Made by a program: the position numbers and the translations under genes. A DNA stretch of 64,000 bases from Bradyrhizobium sp. CB1015. Its GTDB lineage: Bacteria > Pseudomonadota > Alphaproteobacteria > Rhizobiales > Xanthobacteraceae. The stretch is from the NCBI RefSeq assembly GCF_025200925.1, contig NZ_CP104174.1, positions 4,402,001-4,466,000 on the forward strand, written 5' to 3'. The notes below the pieces were generated by a model that saw nothing but the letters and a program-made list of their open reading frames with translations, was not told the origin of the DNA and did not search any database. Shown piece by piece: positions 1 to 8,978 of this stretch (its first letter is position 1; every line of letters begins with the position of its first letter).

Positions 1-467
1 TCGATCTCATCAGGCGCGACGTTGTAGTCGCCGGCGAGCACCACCGGCAGGTCCTGCTTGATGAAGGTCTTGGCGTGGCGCCGCAGCCGCGCGAACCAGT
101 CGATCTTGTAGTCGAATTTCGGTCCCGGCTGCGGATTGCCGTTCGGCAGGTAGATGCTGGTGACGACGATGCCGCGCACGGCCGCTTCGATGTAGCGCGC
201 TTCGAGATCGGCAGGCTTTCCCGGCAACCGGTCGCGCGTCAGCACGGGCTCGGCATTGCGGGCGAGGATGGCAACGCCGTTCCAGGCCTTTTGTCCACGC
301 CACACCGCGCCATAGCCGGCCTTTTCGATGGCGGCCGCCGGAAATTCGCCATCACTTGCCTTCAACTCCTGAAGCGCGACGACATCGGGCTTCGCCGCGC
401 GCAGCCATGCCAACAAATTGGGCAGGCGGCGGTTGATGTTGTTGATGTTGAATGTCGCGATCTTCAT
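1..467 (-). CDS. xthA: exodeoxyribonuclease III (5' part, cut by window edge)
   Basis: Exonuclease III removes nucleotides 3' to 5' from duplex DNA and cleaves at abasic sites in base-excision repair. The gene starts at the ATG at 467-465 and about 155 residues are present before the window edge. Visible motifs are ATFNINN at 3-10 with metal-site Asn7, LQELKA with Glu34, the Tyr106 region (SIYLPNGNP), and GDYNVAPDEID with Asp147 and Asn149, all in E. coli XthA order. The C-terminal Asp/His residues lie outside the window. It is divergent from the small secreted gene at 508, with only 40 bp between. No disruption is seen in the visible part. Confidence 0.95.
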   Translation of the reverse strand, partial: MKIATFNINNINRRLPNLLAWLRAAKPDVVALQELKASDGEFPAAAIEKAGYGAVWRGQKAWNGVAILARNAEPVLTRDRLPGKPADLEARYIEAAVRGIVVTSIYLPNGNPQPGPKFDYKIDWFARLRRHAKTFIKQDLPVVLAGDYNVAPDEI

Positions 468-507
468 GTAGAGCTACCGGCTCCTGCCTTCCGTCCTCGG
501 AGATACA

Positions 508-723
508 ATGTCCAAGTTGAGCTTTGCCGCTACTGTATTCGTCGTCGCGTTCTCCGGGGCCACGGCACAGTCAGCCGAAACGCGCGGCGCGTGCAAGGCG
601 GACTACGACAAATTCTGCGCCGGCATCGCGCCGGGTGGCGGCATCGTCGCCTGTCTCAACGCCAAGCGCGACCAGCTCAGCGCCACCTGCAAGACAGCGC
701 TGGACAGCAGAAAGAAGAAATAA
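508..723 (+). CDS. small secreted cysteine-rich repeat protein
   Basis: A 71-residue protein with a signal peptide (residues 1-23, hydrophobic core followed by an AQSAET-type cleavage region) and a short mature domain containing four cysteines (GACKADYDKFCAG and VACLNAKRDQLSATCK), ending in a basic tail. The paired Cys spacing resembles the cysteine-rich repeat family (Cys_rich_FGFR type) found in small exported proteobacterial proteins. The function is unknown; a periplasmic disulfide-bonded module is the likely form. The ATG at 508 is favoured because the signal sequence begins there. It has no operon partner and is followed by an intergenic repeat. Confidence 0.75.
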   Translation: MSKLSFAATVFVVAFSGATAQSAETRGACKADYDKFCAGIAPGGGIVACLNAKRDQLSATCKTALDSRKKK

Positions 724-727
724 TCCT

Positions 728-876
728 CGCGTCCCGGACGCGCGAAGCGCGAGCCGGGCCAGAAGGCCACACGGGATACTGTTGAAAGATGGGCCCCGGC
801 TCTGCAGCGCATCGCTGACCGGACGATGCTTCGCATCGCCGGCATAGCGCTGCACTGCGTCCGGGTCACGAGAGCG
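728..876. repeat. intergenic palindromic repeat, Bradyrhizobium type
   Basis: Between the small secreted gene and alr lies non-coding sequence with several nested inverted repeats: CCCGG-containing arms around 733-758, and a longer element at about 791-870 with CCCCGGCTCTGCAGCGC on one side and GCGCTGCACTGCGTCCGGG on the other, plus CGATGC/GCATCG arms inside. Similar elements are dispersed in Bradyrhizobium genomes. It lies at the converging ends of two genes and may act as a bidirectional transcription end. Confidence 0.55.
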
Positions 877-880
877 TCGT

Positions 881-2164
881 CTAGCTCGGCAGCGGCGGCA
901 ACGCCGGCGGCTGCTCGATCGGCGGCGGGGTGGGCGGCTGCCCGGCGTTCGACGCGGGCTCCGGCTTCGTCAGCGGCTCCTCGACATTGCCGCCCTTGTA
1001 GACGCGGGCATAGCGGTGGCCGAGGCTGGTCAGCACCTCATAGCCGATCGTGCCGAAATGGTGCGCGAGCTCGTCGACGGTGATGCCTTCGCCGAGCAGC
1101 GTCACCATGTGGCCGCGCCGCACCGCGTTCGGCGGCAGATCGGTGATGTCGATCGCGATCAGGTCCATGGAGATGCGGCCCGCGACAGGGCAGCGCTTGC
1201 CGGCCACGATGACCTCGGCGCCACGGGTGCCGTCATTGGAGCTGGCGGCGCGGAAATAGCCGTCAGCATAGCCGACCGCGATGATCGCCAGTTTCGTCGG
1301 CCGGCGCGCGGTCCAGGTGCCGCCATAGCCGACGGTCTCGCCGCGATCGATGGTGCGGATCTGCACGATGCGCGCCTTGAGGTCGACCACCTGCTGCATC
1401 GGATTGTCGGCCTCCGGCGTCGGGTTGACGCCGTAGAGCGCAGCTCCCGGCCGCACCAGGTCGAACTGGAAGGGCGCGCCTAGGAAGATACCGGAGGAGT
1501 TGGCGAGCGCCGCCGGCACGCCTGTGAACTCGCTGGCGATGCTGCGGAAGGCCGCGAGCTGTCTGGCATTGATCGGGCTGTTGAGCTGCTCGGCCGAGAC
1601 CAGATGGCTCATCACCAGCGTGATGCCGTGATCGCCGGCATTGATGCGGGGGATGATGGCCTGCGCTTCCGACAGCGTCAGCCCGAGCCGGTTCATGCCG
1701 GTGTCGATGTGAATAGCAGCACCCCCGTTCCAGCCGGTGCGGCGGCAGAACACGTCCCATTCGGCGAGCTCGTTGAGATCGCCGATCACCGGACGGCAAT
1801 TGATCGTGGCGTAGTGCTCGCCGGTGTTCTGGAAGTAGCCGCCGAGCACGTAGATCGTGGGCTCCGGAACGGCGGCCCGCACCTTGCGCGCTTCCTCGAT
1901 GGTGGCGACGAAGAAGGTCTTGCAACCGGCTTTGCTCAGGGCTCGCGACACTTGCTCGGCGCCGCAGCCATAGGCGTCGGCCTTGATCACCGCCGAACAT
2001 TCGGCCGGCACCGCCGTCTTCTCGAGCTTGCGCCAATTGGCGATGATCGCGTCGAGATCGACGGTCAGCACGCCGCCATAGGCCGCGAGCGCGGCAGCCT
2101 GGTTGGCCTCCGCGGAGAGTGGGCCGGATTGCGGGATCGATTTCGGGGCGGACGCCATTGTCAT
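881..2164 (-). CDS. alr: alanine racemase
   Basis: PLP-dependent racemase that interconverts L- and D-alanine for peptidoglycan. The PLP lysine is Lys61 in VIKADAYGCG, and the second catalytic base is Tyr280 in VGYGGTW. Other family blocks are HIDTGMNRLG (152-161), ANSSGIFLG (221-229) and RPGAALYGVNP (238-248). At 427 residues it is longer than the usual 360-380, owing to about 30 extra N-terminal residues and a Pro/Glu-rich C-terminal tail after residue 390. The start could be ATG 2164 or the nearby ATG 2158; neither has a clear ribosome-binding site. It lies 48 bp downstream of dnaB on the same strand and may be co-transcribed. Confidence 0.95.
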   Translation of the reverse strand: MTMASAPKSIPQSGPLSAEANQAAALAAYGGVLTVDLDAIIANWRKLEKTAVPAECSAVIKADAYGCGAEQVSRALSKAGCKTFFVATIEEARKVRAAVPEPTIYVLGGYFQNTGEHYATINCRPVIGDLNELAEWDVFCRRTGWNGGAAIHIDTGMNRLGLTLSEAQAIIPRINAGDHGITLVMSHLVSAEQLNSPINARQLAAFRSIASEFTGVPAALANSSGIFLGAPFQFDLVRPGAALYGVNPTPEADNPMQQVVDLKARIVQIRTIDRGETVGYGGTWTARRPTKLAIIAVGYADGYFRAASSNDGTRGAEVIVAGKRCPVAGRISMDLIAIDITDLPPNAVRRGHMVTLLGEGITVDELAHHFGTIGYEVLTSLGHRYARVYKGGNVEEPLTKPEPASNAGQPPTPPPIEQPPALPPLPS

Positions 2165-2212
2165 GGCGCCGTTTTACGCAAGAGGCCGCCGCCGTTCAAC
2201 CCGGGGAACAAG

Positions 2213-3718
<1,506 letters not shown>

Positions 3719-4011
3719 GGTCGGACGTGCTTAGCAATTTTCTTGGGCGGATGCGGGGCCGGGATAAAGCGCCGCCGCAGGTCAAAGCGGAAGCAAAAGC
3801 TGACCGCTATCAACCGCTCAGTTAAAATGGTGGATGATTGGCAGCCGCAGCATGCGCCGCGCTTGACTGGATTTTCGCCGAACTCGCTCGTCCCAAAGGG
3901 GCGGCGGTCGCGCCATGGAAAAATCCTCAAACCCATGAACCCTGTCGGCTGGCGCGCAGACCTATGGAGAGGCGCGCGAAATGACGCACGCGGGCCGGAT
4001 TCGGCTCGGCT
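3719..4011. other. intergenic region upstream of dnaB
   Basis: About 290 bp between dnaB and a 39-codon gene, both on the minus strand. It must carry the dnaB promoter. I see no convincing coding frame, strong hairpin or repeat in it. Confidence 0.5.
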
Positions 4012-4131
4012 TCAGACCAGCAGGAGGTAGACCAGCGCAACCAGGGCCGCCCCAACGCCGGTGACGATCAGGGCGTAATCGGTGCGGAGGTCGTCCTGCA
4101 CGTCGAATGAGGTTTGGGTCTCTTTGCTCAT
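4012..4131 (-). CDS. 39-residue single-pass membrane protein
   Basis: A short frame from ATG 4131-4129 to TGA 4014-4012 encodes 39 residues. Residues 1-18 (MSKETQTSFDVQDDLRTD) are polar and acidic. Residues 19-39 are an uninterrupted hydrophobic helix (YALIVTGVGAALVALVYLLL) ending in Val. This is the layout of a small bitopic membrane protein with its N terminus in the cytoplasm, such as those that modulate larger membrane complexes. It lies alone, and a perfect CRP-type palindrome sits 33 bp upstream of its start codon. Function unknown. The clean amphipathic-then-hydrophobic composition and the operator support a real gene, but conservation has not been tested. Confidence 0.55.
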   Translation of the reverse strand: MSKETQTSFDVQDDLRTDYALIVTGVGAALVALVYLLLV

Positions 4132-4163
4132 GGCGACGGTCTAAGCCAGGCCCGACCGGACTT

Positions 4164-4181
4164 ATGTGAAACAGATCACAT
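4164..4181. promoter_or_regulatory. CRP-type operator palindrome
   Basis: ATGTGA-N6-TCACAT is a perfect 18-bp inverted repeat and matches the TGTGA-N6-TCACA core recognised by CRP-class regulators. It lies in the 139-bp divergent gap between the 39-residue membrane protein gene (start at 4131, minus) and the small gene starting at 4271 (plus), so it could control either. Which regulator binds is unknown; two Crp/Fnr paralogues are encoded at 22.9-24.8 kb. Confidence 0.6.
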
Positions 4182-4270
4182 CTCCCCGGATTCTTTCGGG
4201 GGTCATGCCGGAACAGGCGGACGGGCGGGGGGTTATCTCATTCCCCGCCGACAGGGATACGAGGCGAGCG

Positions 4271-4477
4271 ATGCAGCCAGAACGGCAGCACCAGAACTGG
4301 CGAAGCGAGGCAGCCAGCCGGCTTTGGCTGTCGGGGCTGATCGCGGCCATGAAGCACGCGGAGCGGCCCGAGGTGCGTCGCCAGCCGGTCGCACCCGAAA
4401 TCCTGCTGGAATTGCGGGCGCAATTGGCGTTAACGGCTTCTTTCCGGGCGTCCGGGATTTCGACGCTTCGTCACTAG
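4271..4477 (+). CDS. hypothetical 68-residue protein
   Basis: An open frame from ATG 4271, with a GAGG sequence a few bases upstream, to TAG at 4475-4477. The product is a basic, mostly helical 68-residue protein (MQPERQHQNWRSEAASRLWL at the start, then GLIAAMKHAERPEVRRQPV) with no recognised domain, signal or membrane segment. The stop codon overlaps the first base pairs of an intergenic repeat. An upstream in-frame ATG at 4166 would place the CRP-type palindrome inside the coding region, so the later start is preferred. The only support is frame openness, a plausible ribosome-binding site and the divergent promoter arrangement. Confidence 0.4.
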   Translation: MQPERQHQNWRSEAASRLWLSGLIAAMKHAERPEVRRQPVAPEILLELRAQLALTASFRASGISTLRH

Positions 4478-4573
4478 AGCATGATCCGGAAAAGTGTGGT
4501 TTTCCGAAAGATCATGCTCAAACAATAACCTGAAGCGTGATGACGATTCATCCCAATCGCATTGCGCTTTAGC
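4476..4573. repeat. dispersed intergenic repeat with two hairpins
   Basis: The first hairpin has arms GAGCATGATC (4477-4486) and GATCATGCTC (4510-4519), extended inward by CGGAAAA and TTTTCCG with a 3-nt bulge. A second imperfect hairpin has arms AAGCG...CGATT (4533-4546) and AATCG...CGCTT (4555-4569). I associate this two-hairpin unit with dispersed repeats of Bradyrhizobiaceae. It fills the gap between two convergent genes and could end transcription from both sides. A diverged relative occurs at about 12971-13052. Confidence 0.65.
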
Positions 4574-4582
4574 ATCCGGACC

Positions 4583-5839
4583 CTATTCACCAGCCAGCTT
4601 GAGCCTCGGCATGGCCGCGCCCTCCCGCGCACGCAGCCGGGCTTCCTCCCGCGGGATATAGTCGCGGGTCATCGGCACCACCCCCTGGCGACGGGTGAGC
4701 TGGATCTGGAGGTTCATCATGGCTTGCTTGCGGAACGTCATCTCGCAGGCCGCCAGGTAGAATTCCCACATCAACGCGAAGCGCTCGTCGTAGAGCTGCA
4801 CGGCTTCCTCGCGCCGCGCCATGAAGCGCTCCCGCCAGGCCTTCAGCGTCTCGGCGTAGTGCAGGCGCAGAATCTCGATGTCGCAGACCAGCAGGCCCGC
4901 GCGCTCGATCGCCGGCAGCACCTCGGACAGGGCGGGGATGTAGCCGCCGGGGAAGATATATTTGGCAATCCAGGGATTGGTCGAATCCGGGCCCTGCGAA
5001 CGGCCGATCGAATGCAGCAGCATGACGCCGTCTTCCTTCAGCAGTTCGGCGCAGCGCTGGAAGTAGGCGTCGTAGAACCTTGCCCCGACATGCTCGAACA
5101 TGCCGACGGAGACGATGCGGTCGAACGTACCGTCGACGTCGCGATAATCCTGGAGCAGGAATCTGGCCGAGCCGGACAGGCCCTTCTCGGCGGCGCGCGC
5201 ATTGGCGACCTGCAGCTGCTCGGTCGACAGCGTGACGCCCGTGACATCGGCGCCCGCAATCTCGGCGAGATAGAGCCCGAGGCCGCCCCAGCCGGAGCCG
5301 ATGTCGAGCACGCGCTGGCCGTCCCTGACGAGAAGCTTCGCGGCAATGTGCCGTTTCTTGGCAAGCTGCGCGTCGTCCAGCGACATCTCGGGCGTCTCGA
5401 AATAGGCGCAGCTGTATTGCTTGTCGGCATCGAGAAACAGCGAATAGAGCCGGCCGTCGAGATCGTAATGATGCGCGACGTTTTGACGGGAGCGGGGGCG
5501 GGGATTGAACTGCTTGAGGTGCCGCGTCAGGTAGCGCAGGTGCCACCATGGCTTTGCCCATTGCGGCAATAGGTCGGGTTGATCGAGCAGGATCGCGAGG
5601 GCATCCGCTATGCTGCCGCGCTCGACCACGAACTCGCCGTTCATGTAGGCCTCGCCCAGCCCCAGCTCGGGATTGATGAGGACCTTCCGCTCGGCGTCCG
5701 CGGTGACGAAGCGGACCGCGACCGGCTCTCCGGAGCCGTCGCCGACGGTGAACTTCGATCCGCTGGCGCTGGTCACCGTCAGCGACCCGCGGCGGATGAA
5801 TTGAGACAGGAATCGACGCAACAGACGGTCCATCGGCAC
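4583..5839 (-). CDS. cfa: cyclopropane-fatty-acyl-phospholipid synthase
   Basis: SAM-dependent enzyme that adds a methylene bridge across cis double bonds of membrane phospholipid acyl chains, typically in stationary phase or acid stress. The protein is 418 residues, a typical length, with an N-terminal lipid-binding region. Visible family blocks are VAHHYDLDGRLYSLFLD (121-137), YSCAYFE (142-148) and the SAM-binding glycine loop VLDIGSGWGGL (177-187). The start is ATG 5839 (MPMDRLL) or ATG 5833. It has no operon partner. The 264-bp gap upstream is shared with the divergent cytochrome-like gene at 6104. Confidence 0.93.
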   Translation of the reverse strand: MPMDRLLRRFLSQFIRRGSLTVTSASGSKFTVGDGSGEPVAVRFVTADAERKVLINPELGLGEAYMNGEFVVERGSIADALAILLDQPDLLPQWAKPWWHLRYLTRHLKQFNPRPRSRQNVAHHYDLDGRLYSLFLDADKQYSCAYFETPEMSLDDAQLAKKRHIAAKLLVRDGQRVLDIGSGWGGLGLYLAEIAGADVTGVTLSTEQLQVANARAAEKGLSGSARFLLQDYRDVDGTFDRIVSVGMFEHVGARFYDAYFQRCAELLKEDGVMLLHSIGRSQGPDSTNPWIAKYIFPGGYIPALSEVLPAIERAGLLVCDIEILRLHYAETLKAWRERFMARREEAVQLYDERFALMWEFYLAACEMTFRKQAMMNLQIQLTRRQGVVPMTRDYIPREEARLRAREGAAMPRLKLAGE

Positions 5840-6103
5840 TCCTCTCGAGCGAACCCGAAAGATGCGACTAACCCGGCCTTCATATCTGACGCCCAGGCGC
5901 CGCAGCGGTTCCTATGCGTTTGCATCTAAATCTAGCGAGCCGGTTCCGGCCGCGCTATTGCACTGTATTCAAAGTAGATATTCGAAAACCGCTTAACCAC
6001 ATCCTTGCGCGGGGACCTGCTTCCATTCGCGGCTCAATCGGTTAAAAGGTGACCGCCGCCGCGCCGGATGCCGGCTGCTTCGCAGTAAAATTCAACGGAG
6101 ATC

Positions 6104-7027
6104 ATGGGAATGTCGAGCCGAGCGCTCAGCCTCGCGACGGTGATGCTTCTGATTGGCTTCGGTGCAGCCGATTCCGTTCTTGCGCAGGCGACGAACCTCG
6201 AGGCCGGCAAGACCCCGTCCCAGCTGTTCGCGCAGACCTGCAATGCCTGCCACAAGAGCCCGCGCGGACTGCTGAAGTCCGTGTCGCCCGGCTCGCTGCC
6301 GGGTTTCCTGCGCCAGCACTACACCACGAGCTCGGACATGGCGGGCGTCCTCTCTGCCTACCTGGTCTCCAACGGGGCCACCGACACCCGCTACCAGGCC
6401 AAGGACGCCAAGAAGGACGGTGCCTCGCCTGAGCAACAAGGCCGACGCCAGCGTGCGCAGGAGGCCGCCAGGCCTGAGGGCGAGGGCGCCACTCCGGCCG
6501 CCGAGGGCACGCGCCAGAAGCGTGCCGCACGGTCGGCCGAGGACGGCGCGAGACCGGAGGGACAGGCCGCGCCCGAGGCACGCAAAGGCAAGCGGCGCGC
6601 CAAGCCTGGGACCGAGGAAGCCCCGAAGGTCGATGCCGCTGCACCGGCGGCCGACGACAAGAAGAGCGAGCCGAAGCCGGAGGCCGTCAGGCCTGACAGC
6701 GCCAAGGCCGAGCCCGACAGCGGCAAGGCATCGGAGAAGCCGGTCGAGGCCAAGCCTGATACCGCGAAGGTCGAGCCGCGCAGCGACGCTCCGGCATCGC
6801 GACCCGACCCGGTCCCGCAGGTGACGCCGGCTGCACCTGCCGCCGCCAAGCCTGCCGAGCCGGCGGCGCCAAAGCCGGCGGAAGAGGCTGCTTCCAGGCC
6901 GGCCGCGCCCGCAGCCAGCTCCGAGCCAGTGGCCAGGCCACAGCCGGCCCCGCCCGCGACCGCTGCAACCCCGCCTGCGGCGCCGGCCGAGTCCTCCGGT
7001 CCGCCGGCACCGCCGATCTCGCGCTAA
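6104..7027 (+). CDS. exported c-type-cytochrome-like protein with low-complexity Ala/Pro/Lys tail
   Basis: 307 residues. Residues 1-28 form a signal peptide ending LAQA. Residues 33-90 contain one CNACH haem-attachment motif (Cys46, Cys49, His50) with Met80 a possible distal ligand. From about residue 100 to the end the protein is a low-complexity Ala/Pro/Lys/Glu-rich tail with PKPE, AKPD and PAAP-like repeats, resembling a periplasm- or wall-spanning linker. The haem domain is short for a class I cytochrome c, so electron transfer is only inferred. The start may be ATG 6104 or 6110, since a GGAG lies just upstream. It is a single gene, followed by a hairpin at 7054-7083. Confidence 0.7.
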   Translation: MGMSSRALSLATVMLLIGFGAADSVLAQATNLEAGKTPSQLFAQTCNACHKSPRGLLKSVSPGSLPGFLRQHYTTSSDMAGVLSAYLVSNGATDTRYQAKDAKKDGASPEQQGRRQRAQEAARPEGEGATPAAEGTRQKRAARSAEDGARPEGQAAPEARKGKRRAKPGTEEAPKVDAAAPAADDKKSEPKPEAVRPDSAKAEPDSGKASEKPVEAKPDTAKVEPRSDAPASRPDPVPQVTPAAPAAAKPAEPAAPKPAEEAASRPAAPAASSEPVARPQPAPPATAATPPAAPAESSGPPAPPISR

Positions 7028-7053
7028 CTCCCTTACCGTCCTTAAACGGACAT

Positions 7054-7083
7054 GCGGAGGCCGTCTTGAAAGCCGGCCTCCGC
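7054..7083 (+). terminator. hairpin downstream of the cytochrome-like gene
   Basis: Perfect 9-bp arms GCGGAGGCC (7054-7062) and GGCCTCCGC (7075-7083) with a 12-nt loop, 26 bp after the stop codon. The downstream tract is not U-rich, so efficiency as an intrinsic terminator is uncertain. Confidence 0.5.
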
Positions 7084-7099
7084 GTCGTGTTGACCTCTT

Positions 7100-7129
7100 C
7101 TGGAGTATTACTCTAGAGTAACACTCCAG
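7100..7129. promoter_or_regulatory. 30-bp near-perfect palindrome, probable TetR operator
   Basis: The sequence from 7100 to 7129 reads as an inverted repeat with one mismatched pair; its core is ATTACTCTAGAGTAA centred on CTAG. It ends only 9 bp before the ATG of the TetR-family gene at 7139 and overlaps that gene's AGGAGG ribosome-binding site. Autorepression of the tetR-thioesterase pair through this site is the natural reading. Confidence 0.75.
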
Positions 7130-7138
7130 GAGGCTTCG

Positions 7139-7735
7139 ATGGCAGCGAGCGTGCGAGACGATCTGTTGACAGCCGGGCTGATGGTGTTCGACCGCGTCGG
7201 CTTCGAGGCCGCGACGGTGGCCGCGATCCGCACCCGGGCGCGCGCCTCCAACGGCAGCTTCTTCCACGTCTTCGGCTCGAAGAAGGAGCTCGCCGGTGCA
7301 TTGTTTCTGGAGGTTCTGCGGCACTATCACGCCGCGGTCCTGGCCGCGCTCGATCCCGTCCCCGACGCGGAACAGGGCATCGATCGCCTGATCCGGGCGC
7401 ATCTCGATTGGGTCGTCACCAGCCGGCGCGAGGCGCGCTACCTCTTCGAGATCTCGCGCAGCGAATGGAGCGAGGACGTGCGTGAGGCCCAGCGGGCGCA
7501 GAATGCGCGGCTTGCCGAAGGCATCGAGCGCTGGCGCGCGCCGCTGGTCGCAAGCGGCGAACTTCTGCCGATGACGCCGGTGATGTTCATCAGCCAGCTG
7601 ATCGGTCCGGCGCAGATCTTCTGCCGCGCCTTCCTGTCGGGGCGCGACCGCACAGATCCGCGCATCGAGGCGGACACGCTGATCGCCTGCGCCAATCGTG
7701 CGCTGAGGCCGTTCGATCGCATCAACAAGCAATAA
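7139..7735 (+). CDS. TetR/AcrR family transcriptional regulator
   Basis: 198 residues. The N-terminal helix-turn-helix is clear (VAAIRTRARASNGSFFHVFG, about 27-46, then SKKELAGALFLEVL), followed by a helical ligand-binding domain of the usual size. The ATG at 7139 has a strong AGGAGG 5-10 bp upstream. The stop is 11 bp before the thioesterase gene, so the two form an operon. The operator palindrome at 7100-7129 implies autoregulation. The ligand is unknown; the partner gene suggests an acyl- or aryl-CoA. Confidence 0.9.
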   Translation: MAASVRDDLLTAGLMVFDRVGFEAATVAAIRTRARASNGSFFHVFGSKKELAGALFLEVLRHYHAAVLAALDPVPDAEQGIDRLIRAHLDWVVTSRREARYLFEISRSEWSEDVREAQRAQNARLAEGIERWRAPLVASGELLPMTPVMFISQLIGPAQIFCRAFLSGRDRTDPRIEADTLIACANRALRPFDRINKQ

Positions 7736-7746
7736 GGGGAGACCGC

Positions 7747-8214
7747 ATGCGGGCCGAAGCTGATCCGGAATTTGCGCCGATTGCCGAGCGCATCCACGCC
7801 AATGTCGGCCGGCAGGGTTTCATGAACCTGGTCGGCGCCGAGCTCTCCGAATTGTCGCGCGGCAACTGCACCATCGCCGTGGAGCGCCGGCCGGAGCTGT
7901 TACAGCAGCACGGCTTCTTCCACGGCGGCGTCACCGCCTTCCTGGTCGACAACGCCACGACGATCGCAGCCGCCACGTCGCGCGGCCAGCCGGCGCTGAC
8001 GGCGGAATACAAGCTCAATCTGTTGTCGCCCGCGGCCGGCGAGAAGCTGATCTGCCGCGCCCGGGTGATCAAGCCCGGCCGCCAGGTCGCCGTGGTCGCG
8101 GCCGACGTGTTCTGCGTCAGCGACGGCGTCGAGAAGCACACGGCAACGGCGCTGGCCTCGATTGCGATGTTGAGCGAAGACGTCGCTGCGAAAGCGAAAA
8201 GCCCGGCCGCGTGA
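7747..8214 (+). CDS. PaaI-family hotdog-fold thioesterase
   Basis: 155-residue hotdog protein that hydrolyses acyl- or aryl-CoA thioesters. The family core is HGFFHGGVTAFLVDNATTIAA (starting near residue 57) with the HGG loop and the catalytic acidic residue in VDNA. It is followed by the long strand region (TAEYKLNLLSPAAGEKLICR). The start ATG 7747 follows AAGGGGAG. It is co-transcribed with the TetR regulator, which probably represses it. The substrate cannot be read from sequence; phenylacetyl-CoA or medium-chain acyl-CoA are typical. Confidence 0.88.
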   Translation: MRAEADPEFAPIAERIHANVGRQGFMNLVGAELSELSRGNCTIAVERRPELLQQHGFFHGGVTAFLVDNATTIAAATSRGQPALTAEYKLNLLSPAAGEKLICRARVIKPGRQVAVVAADVFCVSDGVEKHTATALASIAMLSEDVAAKAKSPAA

Positions 8215-8236
8215 GGCAGCCGGGCTGATCCATATC

Positions 8237-8319
8237 TCGTCATTCCGGGGCGATGCGAAGCGAGAGTCCGGAATCTCGAGATACCGGGTCTGGTCCTTCG
8301 GACCATCCCGGAATGACGA
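8237..8319. repeat. palindromic repeat at convergent gene ends
   Basis: Perfect 13-bp outer arms TCGTCATTCCGGG (8237-8249) and CCCGGAATGACGA (8307-8319) enclose smaller hairpins including GGTCC-TTC-GGACC (about 8292-8304). It belongs to a repeat class with CATTCCGGG ends that I associate with Bradyrhizobium intergenic DNA. It lies between the thioesterase (plus) and rplI (minus) and probably serves as a bidirectional terminator. Confidence 0.65.
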
Positions 8320-8327
8320 CATTGGAG

Positions 8328-8927
8328 TTACTTCTCTTCCGCAGCCGGTGCCGGCGCGACGTCGTCGTGCTGGGCTTCCGGATCGAAGAACTCGCCGGCG
8401 GCGGCGATCGCCTCGGCGGCCGCGTCGCGATCCTCGTTGCGGGTCGAGATGTCCTCGCCGCGGTTGATGCGCTCGGCCTCGTCCTGGCTGCGCGCGACCG
8501 TCACGGTGATCTCGACCTCGACCTCGGGGTGAACGGCAACGGTGACCGTGTGCTTGCCGATGGTCTTGATCGGCGCGTCGAGCTGCACCTGCGGGCGGTC
8601 GAGATGGACGCCGTCGGTTTCGAACGCCATGACGATGTCGCGCACCGTGACCGAGCCGAACAGCTGGCCGGCCTCGGAGGCCTGGCGGATCACGATGATG
8701 TTCTTGCCCTCGATCTTCTCGGCGACCTTGGACGCTTCGCCCTTGGCCTTGAGGTTGCGCGCTTCGAGCTCGGCCTTCATGCCGTCGTACTTGGCCCGGT
8801 TGTCGGCGGTGGCGCGCAGCGCCTTGCCGCGCTTGAGCAGGAAATTGCGGGCGTAGCCGTCGCGAACCTTCACGACTTCGCCCATCTGGCCGAGCTTGTT
8901 GACGCGTTCCAGCAAAATGACTTCCAT
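8328..8927 (-). CDS. rplI: 50S ribosomal protein L9
   Basis: L9 binds 23S rRNA and spans the ribosome surface through a long helix. The protein begins [19 protein letters not shown], and the L9 signature [13 protein letters not shown] is at about 24-36. The 199 residues exceed the roughly 150 of E. coli through an acidic, Ala-rich C-terminal tail, common in rhizobial L9. The preceding bases contain AAGGAGAACG, a strong ribosome-binding site for ATG 8927. It is the last gene of the rpsF-rpsR-DUF2232-rplI operon. Confidence 0.98.
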   Translation of the reverse strand: MEVILLERVNKLGQMGEVVKVRDGYARNFLLKRGKALRATADNRAKYDGMKAELEARNLKAKGEASKVAEKIEGKNIIVIRQASEAGQLFGSVTVRDIVMAFETDGVHLDRPQVQLDAPIKTIGKHTVTVAVHPEVEVEITVTVARSQDEAERINRGEDISTRNEDRDAAAEAIAAAGEFFDPEAQHDDVAPAPAAEEK

Positions 8928-8978
8928 ATTCGTTCTCCTTTTGAAGTGCTCTCTAAGGTTTCAGTTTCGGGGTTGAAC

